Shown: in pieces, positions 24,423 to 35,398 of the stretch
How the letters are laid out: each line of letters begins with the position of its first letter
Position numbering within the stretch: position 1 is the stretch's first letter
From: Epiperipatus broadwayi
Taxonomy: Eukaryota > Onychophora > Udeonychophora > Euonychophora > Peripatidae
NCBI GenBank assembly: GCA_028023455.1
Contig: JAQFVV010000187.1
Coordinates: 620,001 to 684,000 of the forward strand
Reading direction: 5' to 3'
Length of the DNA: 64,000 nt
Translations under genes and position numbers: made by a program
Notes under the pieces: model-generated
What the model saw: only the letters and a program-made list of their open reading frames with translations
Database searches by the model: none
What the model was told of the DNA's origin: nothing

Positions 24423-26299
24423 TTTTGCAAAAAAATAATTAAAGATTGATTATTACTAATTCTTGCAATTCAAAATAAATTCAATCATTTCAGTTTTGCA
24501 CTTCTTATTTTGTTTTTTCTAAAACAGCTGTTCTTAAAAATTGTAGTTAGTAATGTTTTTTTTTTTTAGAAGGAAAGAGACATAGCTCTTAAGCAGTTTT
24601 TATATATTTTTTTATTCATCTTCTAGAGAAGCATAGATGGATCCTATTTATCATCCAAAAATTATATATCTTTCTGAATTAACTATGCCTGACCAAAGGA
24701 AAAATATCCTGAACTTACATGGAAATTACCAATTATCTGAAAATATTTCCAAGCTCCATCTAGATTTGAATCCCAAGTAATGAGTGTAAGAGGAAGAGGT
24801 ACTAGCTACTACAGCATAAGACCCTACAGTATGTTGTAGGTAAATATTTTCATTACTCAATTATTAACAAATGATGCAAATTCAGAAATTGTCAACAATA
24901 GTAATAAAATATTGTCTTTAGTTTTTCATTCTTTTAAGACAAGTATATCATCTCTGAAGATTTAATCATCATCAGTCGATGTAATGATCATTTATTGCTA
25001 CTATCAGTATGATTATGTCTCTAATCATTATTTTTTCATGTACTAAGTTGATTATATTTTTCACATCTGTTTGCTTGAGAGTCTGTCCTACTATTGGCAA
25101 AATTACTATAGCTATTGTAGCAAAATTGAAGTATTTGCTTTTTACTGCTTAACTATAGAAGCAATAGTATTAATAATAATTATTATGGGCAAGAATTATA
25201 GTTACAATATCAGAAAACCTATTGACAATTTTAATAGTTTAAATATGATTATTTTTTAGGAATTAAGAAAGTGTGTAGAACTTTTTATTTCTAAGTCATT
25301 ATTCATACAAAAAATGAGGCTTAGTATTGTTCCGAGAATTTTATTCCTAGTTAGCAAAATACTTTTTAAGCATGAATATTCTTGAATATATGCATATATG
25401 TTTTTCTAGTTCACAAAAGTAATATGAGATTTTCATGTAAGGCTTGCAATCAGTATTTTTTTATTGAGATTTGAATTCATGATTTTGTGTTTAGTCTTAA
25501 GTTTTTCTCCTAATTAAATTGATATTTTTTTTGGTCATTATAATTATTAAAATTTCGATATAGTTGCCACAAATGAGAAAAACAACACTAATATTGTCAA
25601 TTTTTTATTTCTTAATTGTTCAAAAAAAAATTCAGAATTTATATAAAAAAAAATTAATGTAATAATTATTTTATATTTGAAAGATCAAGACTGCTTTTAA
25701 TCATTAGTTTATTCTGGAATACATCCACATACTATTCAAGATAAATCAGTGACTAATTTACTGACCTTTAAAATATTTTAAATATCAGTTTAGTTCAATT
25801 TCTCTAGAATATTGCCATTTCCTGAAATCCATAATCATCAATCAAGAACATATGCTGAATGCTGATTATTGGTAGAACTTAATGTAAAGATTTTCTATTC
25901 TCCAAGTATGTGTGACAGGGAAAAGTGGTGTACATAGTAAGAAGATGTTCAGAAAATTATCTAAGAAAGATAAATAATGAAATAATGTATTTAAAAGCCT
26001 TAGTTTAGCTACAACACAGGCTTAAGATGTCATATATGATTCATTAATCATTAAGAAAATGCAACCATGCAATGTACCAAATAAGCCAACCTTCAGATAT
26101 TTTACTCAAGGACAAAAAACAGTTAACAATAGATTAAAACCCTGTACACATTTTTAAATATATTCTTAAATTTATCTGAAAAGTTTGTGGTAGTGGCATT
26201 TTAGTAATAATTTTATGTTGCACTGTTTTTATGCACACAGGTTAATATATAATGCAATATTCAAATGACATTATTTTCCTTTTTTGGGGGGGTTGCTGA
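24423..26299. other. Intron stretch without recognised element
   Basis: AT-rich; short frames only, no domain. The part 24620-24840 is somewhat more complex but was not assigned. Confidence 0.45.
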
Positions 26300-26562
26300 T
26301 CTGAGCAGTGACAATTCTAGCATGGAAATTGAATCTGGACCTTTAGATTCATGAATATTGAATTTAAGGTGATGTTTTAACCAATTTAAGCTATTACTGA
26401 CAGAACTGCATGGGAATTGAACTTAGAACTTTAGATTCATAAATATTGAATTCAAGGTGACCCGTATAACCAATTGGGCTATCAATAACAGTATTAGCAT
26501 GGAAATCAAACCTGGATAATTAGATTCATGATTATTGAATTTAACATGATTCTGTAACCTGG
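26300..26562 (-). repeat. Three tandem tRNA-like SINE heads
   Basis: On the minus strand a unit of about 85-100 bp repeats three times. Each has an A-box-like part (CCAATTGGTTA type), then TTCAATATTYATGAATCTAA, and a B-box-like part (GTTCAATTCCCATG type). These match the head at 1148-1230. The tail module is absent, so the array may come from slippage or repeated 5'-end joining. The third unit is interrupted by the hAT-like element at 26563. Confidence 0.68.
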
Positions 26563-27002
26563 CAGTTCTCAACCTTTGGGTCACACCAAGTTGCAAAATG
26601 CTAAAAAAATTATGTAAACACTAATGGTTGAAACTTATCTTACAACGGGTAAAATATTAAAGAAAAACAAGCCATTAAATATCACTAATTTTATTTTTAG
26701 TTATTCTATTCTTATTTTTTGATAAAATTCTAATTTTGTTGGTATTTTTTATCAGCAAGAGATTGAAATAAATATAATTTTAAATTTTTTTAGCAATTCT
26801 TATTTTTTAAACAATAAGTTTTGCTTGATTAACATAATTATTTGATTTGAACAAATATTAGCAAGGACATAAACAGCAAACTTTTATTACAGCTAATTCT
26901 TTTTGTTAGATTGCAAAATGTAACAATTTTATGATATTTGGATTGTGGTATCAGTATAAGTAAATTTGTTGAGTCACAGTATAAAAAGATTGAGAAATGC
27001 TG
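26563..27002. mobile_element. hAT-like MITE inserted in the SINE cluster
   Basis: The left end is CAGTTCTCAACCTTTGGGTC. The right end inverted is CAGCATTTCTCAATC followed by TGTGACTC. This is the well-known terminal pattern of hAT Charlie-type elements (CAG, TTCTCAACC, GGGTC). The 440-bp interior is AT-rich and non-coding. The flanks CTGTAACC and TACTAACC are 8 bp long and partly alike, as an old TSD would be. Confidence 0.65.
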
Positions 27003-27004
27003 TA

Positions 27005-27225
27005 CTAACCAATTAGACTATTTTCTGAAAGACTGCTTTGATGAGTCTAAAGATACAGATTCAATTTCCATGATAGTATTGACATTGGTCAACAGCACTT
27101 GAAGAAGAGAGGATAATAATACCACTTGGAAATGTGTTATATACAAACCTGTGTGCTGTTACTAATAATTGAATGTATTTGAAAAGTTTAAATAAAGAAT
27201 TTTTCATTAGATGATGAAAGTAGTC
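27005..27225 (+). mobile_element. Decayed SINE copy, 5'-truncated
   Basis: It contains the B-box region (GATTCAATTTCCATG), GTCAACAGCACTTGAAGAAG, a degraded hairpin, GGAAATGTG and a tail TTTAAATAAAG, followed by ATTAGATGATGAAAGTAGTC. The order and spacing equal those of the SINE at 1148-1400. With the minus-strand heads at 26300-26562 it again makes a head-to-head pair. Confidence 0.65.
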
Positions 27226-28881
27226 CAACATATAATTACTAATGTATTTAAATTATCTGCAACATTTACTGACTTCCAAATTTATGAAATATTTGAATTT
27301 TGTAGTAGCCTAGGATTTTTATATGCAGCAGCATTAGTTTAAAAAAAAAACAAGATAAATTTTTAAGAAACAAAATCCTAATTTGTTTAAAAAAAAAAAG
27401 TCCACTAGGAAGTATAATTTTTGAAAAACTCTGATTTGAAATACAAAAAGAATTGAAATTACAGCCTATATTAGAATATAAGAACTGTTAATCATCTTAA
27501 TTGGTTGGATGATTTTTCTAGATATAATTAGATTAATAGTCTGGTGTAACAATGATAGATTTGTAGGTTGTTGGATCAGTCTACACCTGAGAAAGTAAAA
27601 AAAATAAGCATAATGCATAAATCTAAAGCTAATTTATTAAATATGACTTGACCTTGCTCTGCTATCACATGATCTTCAAGTAACTAATCATACAATTCTT
27701 TTTTAATAGTATAATGTAAAATAAGTTTATTAGGATCATACCATCTCTCTTCAGGAAAGTAGAAATTTTTATTCTGTGCCACATATTCTTGACAATCACA
27801 TATGCTTAGCATAAAATTTGATCACTGAAAAAAAGTATTTAAGGATTTTGGAATATTCATCACTCACTTCATTCCAGATCTGAGTAGGATCCAAATATAT
27901 ATTATTGAAAACCACTGTAGAATCTTTTTGAGTTGTCATTATTAGCTCTGAAACTCTTTAATTTCTTAAATTTTTAAGCCTTCACCTAAAACGGTCTATA
28001 TTATTTTCTAATTACTAAGCAAAAAGTTCTCAAAAAGCTATTGAAATTAACAATCAGAAAACAGTTCTCAGGTCTTCTGTTTCAGCTAAAAGAAATTTCC
28101 TGTTAAAATTATTTGCATATGTGCTTGTATAATTATATTTATTGATGGTGTTTGTGATGTCATATTCATGATCAGAATTGTTTTAAAACTCAATAATTTG
28201 CTTTCTTTTTTTTTTTTTTTTCAGATAAAATACAATACAATAAAATATTAGATGTTAGTAAAAAAAAAAAAGACAAAATTTTTATTATTGTATCAGATAT
28301 ATTTTTTGCATTTTATCATCACCAATTTTTATCACATCTATATAAGAAATGACCAAAATCACACTTTTCTTTATTTTTGCCGTAATATCCTATAAATACA
28401 ATTTATCCAAACTGCTTCAAACAAAGAGTTTGGCTAAAAAGTGTTTAAAGCGGTTTGGATAAATTCTATTTATATAAGAAGTGTCTGCAAATATATGTAT
28501 AATTTTAATAACATTTACTTATATATATATATTTAAAAATACAGTTTTGTGTTTTTTATCTATTTCAAAATTCTTATTGTTTCCAATTACTTTAATTTAT
28601 TTTTAAAAAAATCTAATCGAAGTGTTAGAAGATTTTTTTTTGCCTGGCTTTTTTGTTGTTTTTCAGAGCACTTGCTTTGAAAAAAGTCGCTAAAAAATTT
28701 TTAGCTTTTATTATTCACAATCCTTTTGTTCAAAATTTAAAAGTAAGCAAAGTTTAGAATTTTCTAAGAATAATAAGAAAATATATTTTTGGATTTATTT
28801 TATCTATTGTATTTTTGTTAATTATTTCTGTTTTAAACTAAAAAAAAATTATATATATGTAAATACAATACTCTCATTAAT
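27226..28881. other. Intron stretch with one small fold-back element
   Basis: AT-rich, no exon supported. A possible microexon after TTTTTTCAG at 28224 was examined and rejected, because the exon at 22924-23048 joins 31274 in phase and in protein alignment without it. The only structured feature is the inverted repeat at 28391-28474. Confidence 0.5.
28391..28474. repeat. 84-bp fold-back (MITE-like hairpin)
   Basis: AATTTATCCAAACTGCTTC (28400 on) is the inverse of GAAGC-type sequence ending GGTTTGGATAAATT (28443-28465), with two or three mismatches. The pairing extends outward through TATAAATA/TATTTATA. Arms are about 32 bp with a 20-bp loop. It looks like a very small MITE remnant or a small RNA hairpin; no further copies were recognised here. 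Confidence 0.6.
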
Positions 28882-29385
28882 AGGTTTTGTTTAAATTTGT
28901 AGGAATTAAAAATCCAGTTTATTATAATCAAAGTTTCAATTCTCTTGTCTACATTAAGCTTTTAAGCCAAAATGAAAGGTGGGAATCCATCTTTTACTTA
29001 TAGAGATCGTTTTGACAATAGATTGAAGATTTGTGGCTTAGGTAATCTTGTATTGTTATCATGTGATTATAAAATTACATGTCTTTATGCAAAATTAGGT
29101 GTAGTTATCTAAGTAATAATGAGTAGAAATGAGATTTGAAACTCAAAATCTGACTGTTTATATATCTTTCTTTCAAAATAGTTATAATTGTTTGTTTAAT
29201 GGGATTTATTTAAATTTGTAGGAATTTAAAAATGTCAATCCATTACAGACTTTATCATCTTTCTTGTTTGTATTAAGATCTTAGGTAAAAATGAAAGGTG
29301 GAAATGCATTTTTTATTTAGTAGAAGTTTTTTTGATGACATATTGAAGATTTATAGTGTAAATAAGTTTGGGTTATTGGTATGTG
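28882..29385. repeat. Two diverged direct copies of a ~190-bp segment, period ~318 bp
   Basis: 28882-29085 and 29199-29385 share TTTAAATTTGTAGGAATT, CTTGT(C/T)T(A/G)(C/T)ATTAAG, AAATGAAAGGTGG and TTGAAGATTT in the same order, with many point differences. This is an old local duplication inside the intron, with no coding sense. Confidence 0.65.
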
Positions 29386-31273
29386 AAATACTCTATGTAT
29401 TTTGTGTGTGGTGCATTAGATCATTGTAATTTTTTTTTTTTTTTAAATTGATTTTTTTTTTTAAATCTTACATATTAAACATTCACTACTATTCATGGCA
29501 TCCATGAGAGCTCTCATAAAACAAATACTGTGGATTCAGAGATCTAGTGAATTTATTTTTAATCAAAACAAATATTTTTTGGAACTTATTCTATAGATAT
29601 TGCATTCATTGGTGAAACCACCATCCAAATAGCAGTAAAATACAACTGAAACTAATCAATAACTTTTGCATATTATATTATAAATATTATAATATTTAAT
29701 AATATAGTATGTTTAGAAAATCTGACAATAATATATTTAGTAATCAAACAAATGCACAATGAATAAAAAACAAATATATTTGATAAAAGTGCTAAATACA
29801 AGCATTCTGAAGAAAAATACAACTTCACTAAAAATTACATTTTGAAACCAATCCACAGATTGAATGCAAGTAAGGTTCTAACAAATATTGTAATAAATAA
29901 ATAAACCATATAACACCATAGAAAATAATTCAGTGACAATAAATTCATAAGAAATTACAATCAGAAAATATATCTATGGAAAGTTTTATTTACATAAATA
30001 TTTATAAGAAGTAAAAACATGGAATTAAATAATATTTTAGCGATGACGTATGAAAATTCTTACATATTGTAGTTTTTACTGCATATATATTTTTTTATTT
30101 TTGGATTTTAATTCCTTACGAATTTGTTGCCAGCAATTTATATAACATATTTTAGTATTGTTGTGCTTGTTAAATTTTTTACTTTCAGAATAATGTATTT
30201 GTTTATTTTTTATGTATATGTATAAAACTTAATGATTACTTTTTTTTTATTTGCTTAATTTGTATCTTGTTACTATGTGATAGTAATACTATAGGCTATA
30301 ATACAGTCACTTTTTTAAGGCTTTAACTATTTAAAAAATTGTATATAATTGATAGTGATATAAGTGGTATTATTGTTTTATGTCATAAGAAAACTATATT
30401 AGAAATCATTCTTAAATTTTATTTTTAATTTTATTCCAAATTAAGAGGATACGTTATTTAAAATAATAGAGCTCTAAGATTATCAAATATTTTCTCATCT
30501 CTATTGTAGTGGTATCTTATTACTTTGTTTGTTGAAATATTGCACATTATAATATTTGTATGTACTGTACTTTAAATTCTCTGTTCAAAAATGATTTGAC
30601 TTAACTAGATAATAGAGTACTACAACTAAATTGTAACCCTTGATCATCATTAATGATAGTTTATTGGAGATTGACAGCCTAGCATACTGGTTTTCAGCTG
30701 CATTATAATCTTTAATGAGTCCTACATCATCAGCATGCATTTAGAAAGAAATATGTAAGTAAAATTATATTTCATGAGATTCAGATATCCAATATATTTC
30801 AACCAATTGTCGGGAGAGAGAGGGGCCTAATGACAAAAATGAAACACAATCACGATTAATCACTAACATTGACCATCATCAGTGGTGGTATCTTGCCATT
30901 ACTATCTACTTAATGCACTTCATTGCAGCATTTTTTTGTATTTTAATGATGCAGTGATGAGAATAAACATATATGTAAAATTTTATTTCATGAGATTTAA
31001 ATATTCAATACAGATGTATTAAATTTTCAGCCTAAATGCTTAAGGGGATGGGGAATAATAAGATAATAAAATGATAAAAATAAATTGTCAACAAGGTAAC
31101 AAGCAATGACAAATTACAGCTAATGACAATCAAATACTTTCACATGATCATAGTATTCTATTTCATAGCTACTTTTTCTCTTTCAGATATTTTGAGTTAC
31201 ATTATTAATTTCAAATGAGCTTTTTGTATTATTAAAATGCATATAATTTAATTCTTGATTTTTACTATTTCAG
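29386..31273. other. Intron stretch before the exon cluster
   Basis: AT-rich. Two short related segments (GTAAAATT-TATTTCATGAGATT near 30755 and 30975) suggest another small dispersed repeat. No exon or transposon domain was recognised. Confidence 0.45.
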
Positions 31274-31380
31274 TTACACAATTGATCATCAGCATAGATG
31301 GGGCATCATCTACATTACATTATTTAGTACAAGTGTTTATACAAACTGGACACATTGAACAAGCCAAAAAAATTTTTGAA
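31274..31380 (+). CDS. LRPPRC: LRPPRC-like exon 3 of window
   Basis: The acceptor is TACTATTTCAG and the donor GTAAGC. The first two bases complete the codon begun at 23048. It encodes TQLIISIDGA, a helix, then FIQTGHIEQAKKIFE. The last run is the most recognisable part: animal LRPPRC has a very similar FxQTGxxxxAKKIxE stretch at this point. The exon ends in phase 0. It opens a cluster of three closely spaced exons (31274-31735) separated by introns of only 114 and 81 bp, in sharp contrast to the 20-kb introns elsewhere. Confidence 0.9.
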
Positions 31381-31494
31381 GTAAGCTTGATTTTAATTGA
31401 AACTTTATAAAAACTTCTGTATTACTTATATCAATATTATTTTATCTTTTACAAATGTCCACTTTACTGGATGGCAAATTATTATTCTTTTCAG

Positions 31495-31563
31495 ATGCCT
31501 GAATTAAAAGTAAATATGGATAAACTTTTAATATATTGTAATATTTGGCTTAAATTCAATAAG
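31495..31563 (+). CDS. LRPPRC: LRPPRC-like exon 4 of window (23 codons)
   Basis: A 69-bp exon with acceptor TTCTTTTCAG and donor GGTAAAT, both borders in phase 0. It encodes MPELKVNMDKLLIYCNIW and LKFNK, one helix and a turn of the solenoid. In LRPPRC this position also holds a short loop and one helix containing a conserved C. It is too short to be found by open reading frame length. The support is its splice sites, the phase match on both sides and the continuous similarity from the previous to the next exon. Confidence 0.85.
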
Positions 31564-31644
31564 GTAAATTTTAAAATTTATTTGTGCATGTGTGTTTGTT
31601 TTTAAGATATATCTTTCTAATTTTTTATTTTATTTTATTTTTAG

Positions 31645-31735
31645 ATCGAGTGCATAGAGAATTTAATTAATATCACTAAAAACACCCCTGATGTAGACCA
31701 TAATTCCATGTATCTTTTATATCTTAAAGGCTGTC
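31645..31735 (+). CDS. LRPPRC: LRPPRC-like exon 5 of window
   Basis: The acceptor is TTATTTTTAG and the donor CGTAAGT, cut before GTAAGT. It starts in phase 0 and leaves one base, giving 30 codons: IECIENLINITKNTPDVDHN, then SMYLLYLKGC. It corresponds to the LRPPRC segment with a helix of the form xExLxxLxxLTxK and a following MYxxLLKLY-type helix. The single leftover C is completed by GT at 34684 to give arginine. Confidence 0.9.
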
Positions 31736-31865
31736 GTAAGTACTGAAAGAACGATTTATTATTATCTTTACAAGAAAAAAAATTTTTTTTAATTAGTGTA
31801 TTTTTATTAAACCACTAAACATCACATGATCACTATCTCTTATACTAGTACATAATTGTTATTAA

Positions 31866-32216
31866 ACAAAGCAAAACTCTCCATACAGTAATGCCACCCT
31901 GTGCCAACCAGTGTAATCAATGGATGCCAGAAGGCTTTTGCATAAAATCCCTATCTAGTGCCTACTCATCCAATATCCCCAGACTAGTTTCTGGCTTGTG
32001 GCCTTCGTTAGTAAGGAGCCTTGGATCTGAAAGCACTCCACCTAGATCTCAGGATCCAAGGCTTCTCACTGACGAAGGCCACAAGCCAGAAACTAGTCCG
32101 GGGATATTGGATGAGTAGACACTAGATAGGGATTTTATGCACAAGCCTTCTGGCATCCATTGATTACTCTGGTTGACACAGGGTGGCACTACTGAATGGA
32201 GAGTTTTGCCTTGTCT
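31866..32216. mobile_element. Complete fold-back element (long inverted repeat)
   Basis: The left arm runs from ACAAAGCAAAACTCTCC (31866) and the right arm ends in its near-inverse at 32216. The two arms are about 165-175 bp each and pair almost throughout, meeting around 32040-32050 (ACTCCACCTAGATCTCAGGA). The two opposed reading frames of 67-75 codons are by-products of the palindrome. Flanks ATTGTTATTAA and ATTGTTGACTAA could be a weak TSD. Single-arm relatives occur at 88-515, 1780-1905 and, decayed, 56830-56870. Confidence 0.75.
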
Positions 32217-32939
32217 ATTTTTATTGTTGACTAAATATATTATTAGATTCAATTTTCACATTGAATCTGCATAACTACTAAAAATGAACATTAAAAAAAA
32301 GATAGTTGAATGGTTTATCATTAGGAAGCTCATGTGCATTGGAACAATTCAAGTGACAGGATTGAGCTTCGATTCAGAGATCTTTAGGTTTTCAATTCAG
32401 CACTTTATCACTGCATTAGTCACACAAGGATAAATGAATCATAGTATTAAATGTGATTTACACAGCAGCCTCTTATTAGAAAAAAAAATAATAATAATAT
32501 TTTTGTGATGAACTGTAACTGCTATATTGTTTGATGTACAAAGATATAATGCAATAATAATAAAGCAGTTAATAGAAACTTTTAAAACATATCAAACAAA
32601 ACATCATGTGACTTTCTTTGTTTACTTTCAATATCTGCATTCAAAGCAGCCTTTTAATTTATTTACTTTACTTCAGAGTTAACCATTGTAAGCTTTAATA
32701 TTCAGTGGACACTAAATGAGAATTTATATTACAATCTCCAGATTGATTCCTGGATATGTAATTGAAAGTCCATGCCATTAGCCAAATATTAATCTGGCAA
32801 TTTGGTCATATCTCTATCATTGAGAATACGTTGATTTTTCAAACTTACGATAGATGACTCTGGAATAGAGTAAGTTATTGATTCTAATGCAAATTTTAAT
32901 GTTATCATTGAAATGCATTAATGATACTGTAATATGTAA

Positions 32940-33581
32940 TGATAAGTGTATAAAAGTAGAATAAGTAAAATATATTAGATATCTTGGAATGATGACAGAT
33001 GAAAAAATGTCTTGGAAACATCATATAAACATAGTAATTAATAAATTTAGATATTTTATAATAATGTTCTACAAAATCAAAGATATTTTTCCTTTAGATA
33101 TTTTTATTTTATATATAAATCTTTATGTGAATCTTTATTGAGAAATGGAATAATATTTTATGGTTTTGCAAACTTTTCTAATATTAATAGATTAGCATTA
33201 CTGCAAAAAAGAATAATTGATCTAATAGAAGAAACATATATCAATAAAAAAAAAAGCATATATAAAAATAATATTTTATTACTCGATCAACTTCTTGATT
33301 ATATAATTATAGATTTAAAAAAATGTTGATGGTACTTTCTAAAATCTTTTATAATACAATTTGAAATGTATCCAAGGAAAACAGATATACACATAGTTTC
33401 AAAATATTGTAATAAATATCGAACTAGCGTAAGAAATCATTATGTTGTTAAATTATTTAATAATTTATCTATTGAATTAAGAAGCTTTCAGCATTATAGG
33501 GAAATAAAAAAAAAAAACAAATTAAAAAATATAATAAAGATGGGTGAAAGGGAAAAATTAATATATGGAAAAAATATATGA
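32940..33581 (+). pseudogene. CR1/BS-type LINE relic, C-terminal part of RT ORF
   Basis: In broken + frames the sequence reads YLGMMTDEKMSWKHHI (a thumb-region motif of the form YLGxxxDxxLxWxxHI), then LLRNGIIFYGFA, LLQKRIIDLI, and further on YCNKYRTSVRNHY, VVKLFNNLSIELRS. This succession is the usual C-terminal half of BS/CR1/jockey-type LINE proteins found widely in invertebrates. Several stops and frameshifts break it, and the endonuclease and RT catalytic core are absent, so this is a 5'-truncated dead copy in the intron between the exons at 31645 and 34684. Confidence 0.72.
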
Positions 33582-34683
33582 GTATCGAATGTTATATAGT
33601 CAATATTTTTATTATATAATTAATATATTATTGAAATGTTATTTATTGTTGTTATTATTATTAGCATATTTTATATTATGTTTAATATTTCATGTAAGCA
33701 TCTAAAATATTATAAAAAATTTCTTCTACATAAAAGTGCAACTAGGGCTTAGTAGGAAAAGAACGAAATTTGTATTTGTGTAAATATATTTTGAACTGTA
33801 TTCAAATGAATTAATATAATGAATCTATTTATTTTACTAAATAATGTATATAATAATAATAATAATATTTAAAAAAATTAATAATAATTGCATATCTGTG
33901 ATAACATCATTAATAATTAAATTTACAAATTAAAAAGGAAACATGTGGATCTATCTTAAAATTGAAATTTTAATATAAATTATGCTATATAGTTATAAGC
34001 AATGAAAAACATCCAACTATAATCGTTATAATATAATTATAGGTTGAACTTTTATCTTTGGGAAGAGAACATATTGTGCCTTCATAGAAAAACTGAATAT
34101 CATAAAGTGAACAGAGTTTTAATAGTTTACTAATACCCTATTTTCTTAAGATTGTACAAATTAGTTAGAATATAAAGTAGATATTTAATTAGTGTTACCC
34201 ATAGGAGTAAAAATTAATAATAGTTAGTATGAGAATTAGATTTATTTTCAGTATAAGTGCTGATCTGGTTTTTAGCTTAAGCTTTGCTGAAATTCAAGTC
34301 TCTTTAGGCATAAATATACAGTGATGAATTTTGTATATTTGCTTTTTGACTAATAAACAATCCTTTACAATATGTATTTCTATCTGTAATCTTGTCCCTG
34401 TCATTGCAAACCTTCATAAGAACATTGGACCTTTGTCTGCTATAAATACCTCTTACACTGAACTTGTATTGCATGGTGTGCTATATGGAAAAGTTAATTA
34501 ATAAATACAGAACTACTAGTACATAGTGCTATATAATTATATTATATTAAATGTTTTAAATTAATGCACAACCAAGCAGTCTATTTAGCTCATTTTAACA
34601 GTATGTTCATTGCACTTGATGACTATCACAACATTTATTTATTTATTTTTATAAACAAAAGTTAATATATTTTTTATCTTTAG
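33582..34683. other. Intron stretch after the LINE relic
   Basis: AT-rich with short AAT repeats near 33855. No element or exon is recognised before the acceptor at 34683. Confidence 0.45.
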
Positions 34684-34826
34684 GTAAATTGAAGGAGCCT
34701 CAAAAAGCTTTAGCGATTTGGGCATCACTTCAGAAAGAAGGTTTTCAATTCACATATGAAGTTCTTCACTATTTAGCTGATATTTTGCAGGAACATCAGA
34801 TTACAGTTCCCTTTTCTTTACCTCAA
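34684..34826 (+). CDS. LRPPRC: LRPPRC-like exon 6 of window
   Basis: The acceptor is TTATCTTTAG and the donor GTGAGT at 34827. It begins with two bases completing the codon from 31735 and ends in phase 0. It encodes about 47 residues with KALAIWASLQKEG, VLHYLADILQEHQ and VPFSLPQ. This is the strongest family match in the window: LRPPRC has a WxxIQEE helix, then LLAEILxxxxQxVPFDxP at the same place. The hydrophobic spacing is that of two antiparallel helices. The intron upstream (2.9 kb) carries a LINE relic. The intron downstream (20 kb) holds the gypsy element and the 352-bp array. Confidence 0.93.
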
Positions 34827-35398
34827 GTGAGTTTTTTTTTTAAACTAATTTTTATCTTTGATCATGTTTATTTATATATATTTCAAATGTAAAGCAACAA
34901 GATAGCAAACTTTAAATACAGTTTGCTTCTTATAACTAAATATATAGTTAATATATATTTGTTCCTGTTTGAAACCACTAGAAGAAGTATAATATAGTCT
35001 CTCACAAATGATACAAAGGTAAAGCTATTATTTAATGGAAAGATAAGGATCATAGAAAGTCAAACAATTATAGACTGATAGTGGTAACATCAGTGTTACA
35101 TAAAGTTTTTGCATATGTGGTAGCTAGAAAGGTGACAAAATGGATGAAAGAAAATAATATAGTGGCGGAAAGGCAAGGAGGTGTTAGATTGTATAGGCAT
35201 ATAAGAGATAGTTTATTTATAGTCATGTAACTTATAGATGCGAGTATGAATACAGGTAGACAGTTATATGTAATCTTTATAGATATAGAAAAGGTATATG
35301 ATAGTGTAAATAGAAATAGATTATGGGTAGGTTTAGTAAATTTTGGAATGAATGGAGCTTTAGTGGATCTTATTAAGAAATTGTATGAAAGTAATTAC

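Noticed and set aside
28225-28262. Possible microexon after a long T tract and CAG
   Set aside because: The exons at 22924 and 31274 already join in phase and in continuous family similarity; an added piece would have no counterpart, and no good donor follows.
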